Positions 10,101 through 17,514 of a DNA stretch of 33,952 bases are shown here, piece by piece (within the stretch, counting starts at the first letter, position 1; each line of letters starts with the position of its first letter). The notes beneath the pieces were generated by a model. It ran no database searches and had not been told where the DNA came from. It saw only the letters and a list, made by a program, of their open reading frames with translations. This stretch comes from Planctomycetota bacterium (lineage in GTDB: Bacteria > Planctomycetota > SZUA-567 > H5-PLA8). The stretch spans positions 1-33,952 of the forward strand of contig JANXLS010000987.1 of the NCBI GenBank assembly GCA_025355035.1. The letters run 5' to 3'. The position numbers and the translations under genes are program-made.

Positions 10101-10581
10101 GCGCTTCCGTAATGGTCCATTGATATTTCGTGATGGTTCGATTGTTGAACGCTTTGCTGTCCTGGCCGCTGAGCACGACTTTTTGTCCAACGCGTGTTTT
10201 TTGATTGCTTCCCGGATTGGCGACGGGGAGAGGAGTCGGCGGCAGCACTTCCTGCGAAAATCGCTTCGTCGTGGACAACCCATTTTTGTTGCTGACCGTC
10301 ACTTCGAAAACGTACGTGTCAGGCTCGGTTGGGACAAAATACGTCTCGCTCACCCACTTATTGGTTGCCGCATCGAACACGGCGGCAGTCGGATTGGCGA
10401 TTTTTACGGTACGCCCTTCTTTCTGCACCCACAAGAACGACAGTTCGCCGCCGTCCGGATCACCCGCTTGAATCTTCAGTTTGACGCGCCCCTCGGCGGG
10501 GTCTTCTTCGGCGACGGCGCTTCCAGACCACGCAAGCATGGACAGGACGAAGGCTGCTAGAACTGCTCGACTGGCTTTCAT
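7114..10581 (-). CDS. secreted multi-PKD-domain protein (about 11 Ig-like repeats)
   Basis: This encodes 1155 residues starting with a Sec signal peptide (MKASRAVLAAFVLSMLAWS, cleavage likely after SAVA). GGGAG lies 8 nt before the ATG. The rest is a chain of about 11 PKD/Ig-like beta-sandwich units of roughly 85-110 residues. Each starts with a strand such as GDTIVLDGSNS or GDEVTLDGSKS and contains a Y/F-x-W core strand (TYIWAP, TYRWAD, TYTWRQ). Each ends near a YxFxLxVxD strand and a V-x-V-x-V strand. Proline-rich linkers separate several units. No catalytic domain, anchor or sorting signal was found, so a structural, adhesive or surface scaffold role is likely. Its first unit is closely similar to the separate protein encoded at 10697-11104. 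It is probably co-transcribed with that gene (115 bp gap). Confidence 0.88.
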   Translation of the reverse strand: MKASRAVLAAFVLSMLAWSGSAVAEEDPAEGRVKLKIQAGDPDGGELSFLWVQKEGRTVKIANPTAAVFDAATNKWVSETYFVPTEPDTYVFEVTVSNKNGLSTTKRFSQEVLPPTPLPVANPGSNQKTRVGQKVVLSGQDSKAFNNRTITKYQWTITEAPGGFVLTPDMLESRQVDFLAKLPGKYVFSLKVFDSKRWGDPATVEVEVTQGKPPQVDPIEEAGPVVIPDKPTISQPRTRPKAVAEVQNNKKPFRIGDTIVLDGSNSVINEADSPKFLWKQIDDEKSPKVKLIVPDVTQPFSNSRRDKFNFPIHSFNATENGIYKFVLLIDCANGVLESEPVTIQVGTGTVTPSPNIDTPPDPPRGPKPPVARLTANKTEVAIGDEVTLDGSKSSSDDGAKLTYIWAPVPGKRFPENIRGIDGPIARFSAEREGEFGVSLLVSDGRKQGVSEPIIIKVLAAEKAPVIELEPTQKCNLGEKVVIEAKIRDESGGPLKILWTCLEPKTLKIPPDRASAAAFTFATKTPGTYMFQIEVTNAKGLSATARTQVGVKDAAQLKPTAVITGQERASVGDTVKLSAAQSFSPNKTALTYRWADESDGGPKIKDPMPTTKKQDWTFKVTEPGRHLITLIVNDGSCDSEPSKFAVDVAAAVGAQPTPPKAAKPVAKITGPKTAQAKTEVELSGEGSTGDGTLQFYWAQQVDGGPFLGLTGNQRRGRVLRFIPEKAGMYTFTLEIVDQNNQRSETETFAVDIKAAAAASIPTAVASIRNKNPLPTGREIRLTGERSSDPSGAELRYKWKQTNGPSNLVIAPRDSAQEIVITPTKPGAYDMELVVSNGEAASAPATVSFTVVAGALPQAIIAEIAPPSIGDTVVLDGSGSKSPNGATGDQLKFYWLQKQPIDVPVKLQIGEDRKSKIQFVVPAEGTYVWELVVNDGNDDSAPTQITFQARPRAKNIPPVAIVERPVITTEVGVQTVIDASASNDPDKGPEPLTFRWRRGNHELDQRKDKLSFMPAQVGVTKFEVQAFDGKDFSEPVQVTVNVVAPGTLPVAVPTVTPNPAPAANRNAPADPANPLKNVIILDGTKSRPQGKELTYTWRQISGDNLKLAPANLAKDRVGIRIYKAGDYKFELIVSDGENASVPATVELKVIDADGLDK

Positions 10582-10696
10582 GCGTTTTACTCCCTACCGT
10601 CAGCGCTCGACTTCCAAACGCGCATCGCCCACCCCTGTGAATTGCAATGGAATGGGACTTCGTTCTGTCCGCATAACCGATGCCCAAACCGTACTG

Positions 10697-11104
10697 CTAT
10701 TCTGAGCTGCTTTTTCGGGCTTCCAATATGTACGTCTTTTTCGTTTCCTGACCGTCTTCATTTCGAACCGTCACCAGGAACGAATAGACCCCGGCCTTTG
10801 TCGGAATAAAAAAGGTGTCGCTCAACCACTTTTTATTGTTATCGTCATATTTTGCCGCCGTCGCATCTAATATTTTAGCTTGCGGCCCTTCTGTTTGAGT
10901 CCATTTAAACGTTAGCTTGCCGCCGTTGGGATCGCTTGCTTTGACGTGCAGCTTGACGCGCCCATCCCTGGGTTGCTCTTCCGCCGCCGACAACCCGCTG
11001 CAAAACAGCGCAATGATCAAAGCGATCGGTGCATAATAAATCGCGGGACGCGCGGTCCTGATGATCCTTCCAAGCAACACATTCATGGACAAGATGCCTC
11101 TCAT
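10697..11104 (-). CDS. secreted single PKD-like domain protein, paralogue of the large protein's first domain
   Basis: This encodes 135 residues: an N-terminal hydrophobic signal (AIYYAPIALIIALF, cleavage likely after GLSA) and one beta-sandwich domain. Aligned by eye without gaps, about 88 residues are roughly half identical to the first domain of the downstream 1155-aa protein. Shared positions include GRVKL, A-x-DP-x-GG, T-AA and KW-S-T-F-PT. The proposed ATG at 11104 overlaps the stop of the upstream gene as ATGA, which suggests translational coupling. An alternative ATG at 11086 would give a shorter signal peptide. The three genes from 11673 down to 7114 look like one operon. The role is unknown; a cap, chaperone or assembly subunit for the giant protein is one possibility. 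Confidence 0.75.
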   Translation of the reverse strand: MRGILSMNVLLGRIIRTARPAIYYAPIALIIALFCSGLSAAEEQPRDGRVKLHVKASDPNGGKLTFKWTQTEGPQAKILDATAAKYDDNNKKWLSDTFFIPTKAGVYSFLVTVRNEDGQETKKTYILEARKSSSE

Positions 11105-11673
11105 TCCGGGACAGCCTCTTGGGCAACAAGCGTTTCCGGCGCGGATGTCTCCGGTGCTGGAGCCATCCCCAACAACACGCCCAACTCCGCCGACAGCCCT
11201 TGAATTTCGTCCTCACTCAATTCCGGTTCGATCACGGCATGAACGATCGTTTCCGCACCGGCTATTTTTTCACGGTATTGCTGGACAACCTGACCCTGCT
11301 CGTTCTTTTTCTTCTCACCCTGGGTCAACATCTTCTTGCGCGTCAACATCAACGCCAGGATGTAGCGGAACGCGATACGCTGCGGTCCGTTGTCGCCTTC
11401 GAGGCGCTTAAAGAAGTCCAGGACATTGTCGAAATCCAAAACAGGCCGCGGCTTTTTCGCAGTGCTACCGGCCTTCGGCAAAGACGTTTTCCAAAAGTAA
11501 TAGACATCCGCAGGGCGATTATTGAGAAAACACGACTCGCAAAAATCGCCGCGCCGCATCCCTTCCTTATCTTGAAAAAGTGCTGAATAAAAAGCTGCCT
11601 CCGGGGCGAACGGCGTTCCACACGCATGACACTGTGGACTCGTCTTGTTGATTTTCCATTCGGTCTCTGACAC
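11101..11673 (-). CDS. zinc-ribbon protein, function unknown
   Basis: This encodes 190 residues with no signal peptide, so it should be cytoplasmic. Two CxxC knuckles, C15-H-A-C18 and C45-E-S-C48, form a probable zinc ribbon at the N terminus. A charged, largely helical middle follows (about residues 80-150, with many Lys, Arg and Glu), then an Ala/Pro/Glu-rich tail. The start is GTG at 11673, with GAGG 6 nt upstream; no in-frame ATG lies near it. The stop overlaps the next gene's ATG (ATGA). I recognise no specific family. Its place ahead of two secreted PKD-type proteins suggests co-expression but does not give a function. Confidence 0.7.
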   Translation of the reverse strand: MSETEWKINKTSPQCHACGTPFAPEAAFYSALFQDKEGMRRGDFCESCFLNNRPADVYYFWKTSLPKAGSTAKKPRPVLDFDNVLDFFKRLEGDNGPQRIAFRYILALMLTRKKMLTQGEKKKNEQGQVVQQYREKIAGAETIVHAVIEPELSEDEIQGLSAELGVLLGMAPAPETSAPETLVAQEAVPE

Positions 11674-11795
11674 AGCTTGCCTCGCTAACTCTCTTTGCGT
11701 AAAAGTTTAACAATTATGCATGATCGGCGTGGGAATTCAAGAAGATAGAGGGCGAGAACCAAAGATAACAGTATTTAGCAACAACGCCGCCGCTT

Positions 11796-14700
11796 TCAAA
11801 ACTCCATTTCTTCCGTGTTCGATGACTTCGGCTTGAAGTAGTGAGGGACCACGCGCGGAGCGATTTTGACTGGTGTAAAAGTCTTCTTCCATTCCGGCCC
11901 CGGATCAAACCCGGCCGTGTCACCTGGGCCAAAAGGCGCATCTTTTTCCGTCACAGGGCGTTCGTAAAGAGCGCCATCCGGTCCACACAAATAGGCGAAA
12001 CGTCCGGATACAGCTGGCTGATCCGGCCATGCAATGAGGGCGTGACCGTTGGCTAGAACACCTTTGGACAACCAACTTTTCGCTCCGCCCTCCGCCCGCG
12101 CGCTTTGATGCGTCAGGATTCGGACTTTGAAACCGTCCAAATGGAACGCCCCGTCAGGCTCGTTTTTCGTCGCGAGATCTTTTCCTGCTTTACCCAACAA
12201 GTCCAAGAACGTCGCCGCGAAATGATGCACATTTTCCTGGGTGAAATGTTCTTCGAAGTAGAGCTCCTGTTTGGCGTAATACGCTTCGACTTGCGCAGCG
12301 GCATTTGCCTCGTTGCTGATGCGTTTGGCGAGCGGATCGTCAACGCCGAGTTTCACCAAAACATTCGCCGCGTTGGTGCGCGTGAGTACCGCAGGTGAAT
12401 TGAGCAGCATTATTATTTCCGGAATGTACGGCTTGGTCTTCTCGCCAAGATTAATCAACGAATTTCCCGCGACATTGATCACGACACTGTACGGGTCTTT
12501 CAATCCGGCCATCACGATCGGCAGCGCTGTGTCGGGAGCGAGCGGCGCGTTGTCGAAGAGCCAGACCATGGCAGCGGTTCGAGTGCCGTAATACGCGTCC
12601 TTCATCGCCGCAGCGATAACCGGCATCGAGACACCCACGCCTGCTTCTTTCCCGGGCAAAAGCGCAATGACAGCCGCGCGAATTTCAGGATTTTCATTTT
12701 TCAGCTGCCGCGAAACGAAGTCAGCGATCGTACCCGGATCTTTCGGCAAAGCGTTGCTCATCGCCGCAATCGACCGGAGCGCGATGGTCGCGTTGGTGTT
12801 GTCGGCGTGTTTGGCCAGCGCGGAGAAGACATTCACGCCCATCTTCGAGAGCGCGCGCGCGGCGGCGGAGAAGATGACATCGTTGTCGCGGATTAATTGC
12901 TCGCGTACTTTCGCTTCCGCCGGTCGGCCTTCTTCCTTCAGCGACGCAATTAAATACAACGCGCGGGAACTGATCTCCTCGCGCTCGTCGGCGGCGAGAT
13001 CGGCGATCAAGCCGAGATGCGGCGTCAGTTTCAACGTCAGCAAAATCGTGTAGGCAGCCGTGCGAAGTTTCGCACTGCCCGTGCTCATCGCTTTAAGCAG
13101 CTGCGGCACGGAGTCCGGACCCATGGCTGTCAAGGCGGTTGAAGCTGCGAGTGCTGTTGTCGCGTTTGATTCTTCGACAAGCAGAATCAGTTTCGGCCCC
13201 GCCGATCGTGCCTCTGCCCCCAGCGACTTGAAGCCGTCCAACGCAGCGGCCCGAACATGAATCGACGGATCTTCCAGCGCGTCCGCCAAATCGAGCGAAC
13301 CTTCCGCGCAGTATCCTGCGGATTGAACGAGTGCGGCGTTTTTTTTGCGAGCAATCGACGCTCCTAATCCGCATTCTTTCAACATGAACGGAAGCACACG
13401 AACCAGCGTGCGGCTCTGGCCTTTTAAGTCGTAATAGGCCAGCGTCGCGAACCCGCGCGAACGCATGTCCGGCGAGCAGGCGGCGTAATTTTTAACTACG
13501 GGCTCCAAACCGTTTCCACACGGTTTTCCCAGCGCCCACAAAGCCGCCAATGCTTCGTCTGGAGTTCCACTCTCGATCTTCTTGCGCAGCGCCGGCGTGC
13601 ATGCGTCGAGCGCTTTTTGCAATTCTTCCAGCGCCTTCATGGCGGCGGCGGCAAAAGCAGGGGTCGATGCAACAGGTTTAGCTGTGCGCCGTTCGATTTC
13701 AATTGTCCGCACCTCACCGATCGCCAGAATGATTCCGACAGAGGCGGCTGGATTTTCATCGAGTGCCGTCTTCAAGAAAGGCACACACTCCGGAACAAGA
13801 CATGCAATCGATTTTGCCGCAGCGTCCCGGATTTCAGGCGGATTGTTTTCCATCGCCGCGATCAGTTGCATCATGCCGGCCCGGCCAAACGGCTTTAAGG
13901 CGTTTGCAATCTGTGCCGGCAAGGCGCATTTCAACACGTCTTCCAGCGGCGGGACGCGATGATCTTCGCTGCCCAGCGCGTGAATCGAAGCCGCAACCGT
14001 CGCATGCGGTAATCGGTCTTCGACGGCGAGCATTCCGAAGAGCACGGGCACCGCCGTTTCGCGCGCGGCGCCAATCGAGCCCAGTGCTGAAGCGCATTGC
14101 GTCCAAACGGCGGAACGCTCTTTCGGCGTGTAAGCACGACCGGCTATTTCCAAAATCGTTGGGACACTGTCGGCGGCTGCGGAACCCACTCGCCCAAGGG
14201 TGTTGACCAGCGCGATGATCGTCGTCGTGTCCTGCTCTGTTCGCAACGCATCGACGAGTGGCCGTACCGCGCCGCGACCGATTAATCCGAGCGAATACGC
14301 TGCAGCACGACGGGCCGGTTCGTCCGGACTTTTTAATTCTTCAATCAATGCCGGCACCGCAAGCGAACCGAGTTTAACGAGCGCTCCAGACGCGGCGTAT
14401 TGGATCTTCGTCACCTTCGAATTCGCGGCTTTGATCAAATCCGAAATCGCCGGTTGTGAGGCCGGAGCCATGCCTTCCAGCGCTAGCAACGCGGCTTCAG
14501 CCGTGTCGGGATTTGCGTCGGCGATCAGCGGCCTAACCTTGTTGAATGCGAGCGCGCCGATGCGCCCCAACGCAATCGACGCCGTGCCACGAATGCCCAG
14601 ATCGGGGTTTGCCAATAAAGGGATCAGCGGATCGACCGCTTTCTCTCCAATCTTGCCCAACGCGTCTGCAATGTCATCACGATTTGTTTTGCAGCGACTG

Positions 14701-16193
14701 ATGCATTCAACCAGTTGCGGAACAGCGTCGGCTGCGTCGGGACCGATGTTTGCAATCGATTTCAACGCCCAGGTGCGAAGGGCCAAGTCTTCGGTTTTCA
14801 ACGCTTCAATCAGCGCCGGAAGCGCTGGGCGCGCACTGGCTCCAGCAGCCCAAATTCCTTTTCCCGCGGCTGCTTTCACGCTCGGGTTCACGATCTTCAA
14901 CCGAGCATCGGCAAGCGCGACCATCGCCAGTGGTTCGTCGCGAAACGTGGCGAGCACTTTCGCCGCCTGCACTCCGATATCGTAGCTTTTGTCGATCAGA
15001 GCCGGGACCAGCAATGGTACCAGTTTCTTCGGTTCAGCGCCACAATTCGCAAGGGCTTCGATGCTCAACGAGCGAACGGTTTCGTCGACATCATTCAGTC
15101 CGAACGCAAGCGGCTCCGGATTCTGCCTGAAGCGCGGAGCCAGATGTCCCAGGACACGCGCCGATTGACGCCGCACATGAACGTCACCGGTGGCTTTCAT
15201 CAATTCGAGCGGAACGTCGGTGGCGTGTTCATTCATTTTCGCAAACGCCGCGAGACATTTTGCGCGGATAGCGTCATAATCGCGCATGACACGGATCATG
15301 GGGAGCGACGCTTCAATCGGCACGTCGTCTAAATCGACCAATGTCATCGCGGCTCTATTTTGAAGCTCTGCGTCTTTGTCGGCAAGAGCCTCCTTTAAGG
15401 CAGGCACCGCGCGCTTTGCATCCTCGCCCATTTTTCCAAGCATCGTCGCCGCTTCGCGACGAACGGTAATCTCTTTGCTTTTGTTCAGTGAGGCAACCAA
15501 CGCATCGACGCCGGCAGTTCCAATTTTTGGAAGCGAACTTTCGGCTAGTTTGTGCGATGCTGCGTCGCGGTTCAATGCCAGCACGTAAAACAACGCGCCT
15601 TCCGGAACAGGTTCACCGGTTGCGGCCAACGCGATCGCCGCGCTCGTCGCCGTCTCGACGCTGGAATCGTTCAGCATGTCGATCAATGCGGGCCGATGCG
15701 CTTCCGCCGCCGGGCCAAATTTCCCAAACGTCATAGCCGCCTGTCCACGCACGGACGGACTCGAATCCTGCAATAGAAACGCCAATCCGCACATCGCCTC
15801 CTCGGAGCGGCAACCGATTTCGCCGATCGCCAGCGCCGCATTTGTCCGGACGCTCTCGTCTTTGTCGTTCATCAATGCAATGATCGCGGCGGAGGCGTCG
15901 CGCGCACTGGGCCCGATTTCCGCCAGAGATCGGGCCGCGCACGATCGAACGTCCGCGCTCTTGTCCCCCAACGCACTGACCAGCGACTGAACCAGCGGTT
16001 TGATACTGCCCGCGTAATGTTGAAGCGATTTGACGGCAGCTAATCGCGTCGCGTCCGCCGCCGTTGCGGCGCGCATCGCAGCCGTTCGAGCGGCAATGTC
16101 CGCCGACGGATCTGCGACCGCAGCATCGCAGAATATCTGGAGGGAAAGGAGTCCGACCGTGATCGATAAGAAGATGAGTCGCATCATCTTCAT
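11796..16193 (-). CDS. giant secreted HEAT-repeat protein with DUF2950-like C-terminal domain
   Basis: This encodes 1465 residues. The N terminus (MKMMRLIFLSITVGLLSLQ) is a Sec signal peptide ending near AAVA. Residues about 30-1290 are helical HEAT/PBS-lyase-type repeats of 30-40 residues, with recurring blocks such as VRSCAARSLAEIGP, VRTNAALAIGEIG and LRTWALKSIANIGP; several dozen repeats are present. The last 172 residues (from about 1294) are different. They contain GFKVRILT, an EGGAKSW block, ANGHALIAWP, VSGRFAYL and GPDGALYERP, the motif order I associate with DUF2950, a pilin-like secreted domain. No pilin-type N-terminal helix is present. Function is probably protein-protein scaffolding in the periplasm or at the surface. 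Alternative ATGs lie at 16187 and 16184; no clear ribosome binding site separates them. It is followed 122 bp later by the zinc-ribbon gene on the same strand. Confidence 0.88.
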   Translation of the reverse strand: MKMMRLIFLSITVGLLSLQIFCDAAVADPSADIAARTAAMRAATAADATRLAAVKSLQHYAGSIKPLVQSLVSALGDKSADVRSCAARSLAEIGPSARDASAAIIALMNDKDESVRTNAALAIGEIGCRSEEAMCGLAFLLQDSSPSVRGQAAMTFGKFGPAAEAHRPALIDMLNDSSVETATSAAIALAATGEPVPEGALFYVLALNRDAASHKLAESSLPKIGTAGVDALVASLNKSKEITVRREAATMLGKMGEDAKRAVPALKEALADKDAELQNRAAMTLVDLDDVPIEASLPMIRVMRDYDAIRAKCLAAFAKMNEHATDVPLELMKATGDVHVRRQSARVLGHLAPRFRQNPEPLAFGLNDVDETVRSLSIEALANCGAEPKKLVPLLVPALIDKSYDIGVQAAKVLATFRDEPLAMVALADARLKIVNPSVKAAAGKGIWAAGASARPALPALIEALKTEDLALRTWALKSIANIGPDAADAVPQLVECISRCKTNRDDIADALGKIGEKAVDPLIPLLANPDLGIRGTASIALGRIGALAFNKVRPLIADANPDTAEAALLALEGMAPASQPAISDLIKAANSKVTKIQYAASGALVKLGSLAVPALIEELKSPDEPARRAAAYSLGLIGRGAVRPLVDALRTEQDTTTIIALVNTLGRVGSAAADSVPTILEIAGRAYTPKERSAVWTQCASALGSIGAARETAVPVLFGMLAVEDRLPHATVAASIHALGSEDHRVPPLEDVLKCALPAQIANALKPFGRAGMMQLIAAMENNPPEIRDAAAKSIACLVPECVPFLKTALDENPAASVGIILAIGEVRTIEIERRTAKPVASTPAFAAAAMKALEELQKALDACTPALRKKIESGTPDEALAALWALGKPCGNGLEPVVKNYAACSPDMRSRGFATLAYYDLKGQSRTLVRVLPFMLKECGLGASIARKKNAALVQSAGYCAEGSLDLADALEDPSIHVRAAALDGFKSLGAEARSAGPKLILLVEESNATTALAASTALTAMGPDSVPQLLKAMSTGSAKLRTAAYTILLTLKLTPHLGLIADLAADEREEISSRALYLIASLKEEGRPAEAKVREQLIRDNDVIFSAAARALSKMGVNVFSALAKHADNTNATIALRSIAAMSNALPKDPGTIADFVSRQLKNENPEIRAAVIALLPGKEAGVGVSMPVIAAAMKDAYYGTRTAAMVWLFDNAPLAPDTALPIVMAGLKDPYSVVINVAGNSLINLGEKTKPYIPEIIMLLNSPAVLTRTNAANVLVKLGVDDPLAKRISNEANAAAQVEAYYAKQELYFEEHFTQENVHHFAATFLDLLGKAGKDLATKNEPDGAFHLDGFKVRILTHQSARAEGGAKSWLSKGVLANGHALIAWPDQPAVSGRFAYLCGPDGALYERPVTEKDAPFGPGDTAGFDPGPEWKKTFTPVKIAPRVVPHYFKPKSSNTEEMEF

Positions 16194-16234
16194 TCATACA
16201 CCGAAAATTTTGAAAGAAACACGTCTCGACGCAC

Positions 16235-16262
16235 TTGCATTTCATTTTTTTTCGCGCATAAT
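16235..16262 (+). promoter_or_regulatory. putative sigma-70-type promoter of the tRNA gene
   Basis: A TTGCAT -35 box (16235-16240) is followed by a 16-nt spacer and a CATAAT -10 box (16257-16262). The predicted start near 16270 is about 30 nt before the mature tRNA, a normal leader length. The spacer is T-rich. This is a consensus match by eye only. Confidence 0.5.
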
Positions 16263-16301
16263 GCCTGCCGTCGTACACCCGCGTCGACTTCAAATCTCCT
16301 T

Positions 16302-16373
16302 GCCAACTTAGCTCAGTGGTAGAGCAATGCTTTCGTAAAGCATAGGTCCTGGGTTCAAGTCCCAGAGTTGGCT
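16302..16373 (+). tRNA. tRNA-Thr (anticodon CGU)
   Basis: A full cloverleaf can be drawn. The acceptor stem is GCCAACT with AGTTGGC, the D arm GCTC/GAGC, and the anticodon stem ATGCT/AGCAT around the loop TTCGTAA (anticodon CGT, reading ACG). The variable loop is five bases, and the T arm is CTGGG/CCCAG with loop TTCAAGT. The discriminator base is T, and CCA is not encoded. G1-C72 and C2-G71 fit threonine identity. It stands alone, with its own promoter and terminator. Confidence 0.96.
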
Positions 16374-16397
16374 TGTCAAAAACTAATTATTTCATTT

Positions 16398-16423
16398 AAA
16401 ACGCTCCAATCCGGAGCGTTTTT
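16398..16423 (+). terminator. rho-independent terminator after tRNA-Thr
   Basis: A perfect inverted repeat AAAACGCTCC / GGAGCGTTTT (16398-16407 with 16413-16422) encloses a 5-nt loop and ends in a run of T. It begins 24 nt after the tRNA. Confidence 0.85.
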
Positions 16424-16564
16424 CGTGTCGTGATTTGCGTACGAATTTCGTCTTTGCTGAGGCGCGCTCAAAGCAGGGGTGAGATTACGAATCGGGGCGG
16501 CGGCCCGCGAAAATCCGAGGGTTCTAAAACTGAGCTGGCTTAAGGCAAGACTATTGGATGAGAG

Positions 16565-16777
16565 TTACGGGATAATCTTTTGAGTTTGTCCGCGCGCTCC
16601 AAATGCCAAATCTACGGTTCCGACATAGATTCCGATGGCAACGAGCATCAATACAATCGCAACCCAGAATTTCCAATCATGATGCGCTCGTTGCCAGTAC
16701 GGGCGGTCAGAATGGTTGACCTTTTCCCGGTCATGCGAGTGGGGTGGATCTTGCTTTTTCTGATACTTTTCATGCAT
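16565..16777 (-). CDS. small single-pass membrane protein
   Basis: This encodes 70 residues. Residues 1-36 are very hydrophilic and rich in His, Lys, Asp and Arg. One membrane helix follows (about residues 37-55, FWVAIVLMLVAIGIYVG), then a short C-terminal tail. AGAGG lies about 9 nt before the ATG at 16777. The separation of a charged cytoplasmic arm from one clean membrane segment argues for a real gene. I do not recognise a family; the His-rich arm might bind metal, but this is a guess. Confidence 0.6.
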   Translation of the reverse strand: MHEKYQKKQDPPHSHDREKVNHSDRPYWQRAHHDWKFWVAIVLMLVAIGIYVGTVDLAFGARGQTQKIIP

Positions 16778-16841
16778 GGGTTGCCTCTACATCTTTCCGA
16801 TTATAGTTTTATGCGAGGGTACGTTTTTAGTTTTAACTCGA

Positions 16842-16926
16842 GCGCAACTCAAGCCGCACGCTTTCCCCTCACCCCGCGCATGGGTACATGCGTCGGCCCT
16901 CTCCTCAACAGGAGAGGGCGACGGCG
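16842..16926. repeat. dispersed intergenic repeat, copy A, with hairpin
   Basis: The segment starts GCGCAACT, continues with CGCACGCTTTCCCCTCACC, and ends in a 9-bp perfect hairpin CCCTCTCCT-CAAC-AGGAGAGGG (16897-16918) followed by GACGGC. The same ordered blocks recur at 30706-30800, inside the histidine kinase gene; the first half recurs at 26699-26742. Copy A starts 2 bp past the stop of the 55-aa gene on the minus strand, where its hairpin could act as a transcript end. Confidence 0.75.
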
Positions 16927-16928
16927 AA

Positions 16929-17096
16929 TTACGCCTTACGATGTGCTTTGTTATGATGCGCTTTAGAGTGCTTGGCAGCTTCGCTGGCACGCTTTTGCTC
17001 CGCATCAACCAACGTTCCTGCATCAGCCACTTGTTGGACAGTGCCATCCGCGTCTTTTTCCAACTTCGATTTCAAATTTGCGATTTTTTTGTTCAT
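16929..17096 (-). CDS. small basic Lys/Ala/His-rich protein (55 aa)
   Basis: I found this by reading the minus strand directly. The ATG at 17096 opens a 55-codon frame ending in TAA. The product begins MNKKIANLKSKLEKDADG and ends in a Lys/His-rich tail (AAKHSKAHHNKAHRKA). Its composition is strongly biased and helical, unlike random translation, and resembles small basic nucleoid-type or stress proteins. No family can be assigned. The upstream signal is weak (GGAA about 4 nt before the ATG). It lies upstream of, and on the same strand as, the small membrane protein gene. Confidence 0.5.
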   Translation of the reverse strand: MNKKIANLKSKLEKDADGTVQQVADAGTLVDAEQKRASEAAKHSKAHHNKAHRKA

Positions 17097-17442
17097 GGGT
17101 TCCACGCTTTCGAAAAAAATGTTTCTGCATAAAAAAGCAACGATTTAAATTAAGCAATTCGTGCGCCAAGGCGAGTATTATGTAAAAAGACTACTTTTGC
17201 GAAGTATTCACCGTTCAATTGGGTGGCACGGACCGATACCTGGCAGCCGCGCGACAGTTCCATTTGGGCGATTAATCGATTTATTCACAACCTCTCACGG
17301 GGTGGATATGGATGATTGCGTTAGCCACACTGGATTCAATATTTGCCCGATTTTCGGCGCGCTTTGGTCGAAATTCGCGCAGCTGTTTGTGTTTGGTGTA
17401 TAGTATCTAGAGTTCATTTTTCGCCGCGCGGAGAGGACCGAA
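17097..17442. other. intergenic region without a recognised gene
   Basis: These 346 bases separate the 55-aa gene from the leader ORF of the PSD1 gene. Frames are short on both strands. A TATAGT (17399-17404) could be a -10 box for the downstream operon, but I see no good -35 box at the right distance. Nothing else is supported. Confidence 0.5.
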
Positions 17443-17511
17443 ATGACGCTGCGGCATCGGTTGCGGCGCCGAAGCCTGCGTCGCCTCCGCCCGCCCGGCA
17501 GAAGGTTTTGA
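17443..17511 (+). CDS. possible Arg-rich leader peptide (22 aa)
   Basis: An ATG at 17443 sits 6 nt after a good ribosome binding site (GAGAGGA). It opens a 22-codon frame ending in TGA three nucleotides before the ATG of the cytochrome gene. Ten of the 22 residues are arginine. The downstream ribosome binding site (GAAGG, 17501-17505) lies inside this frame, so its translation could affect initiation of the next gene. It may equally be chance; codons here are GC-rich and simple. Confidence 0.35.
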   Translation: MTLRHRLRRRSLRRLRPPGRRF

Positions 17512-17514
17512 TTG

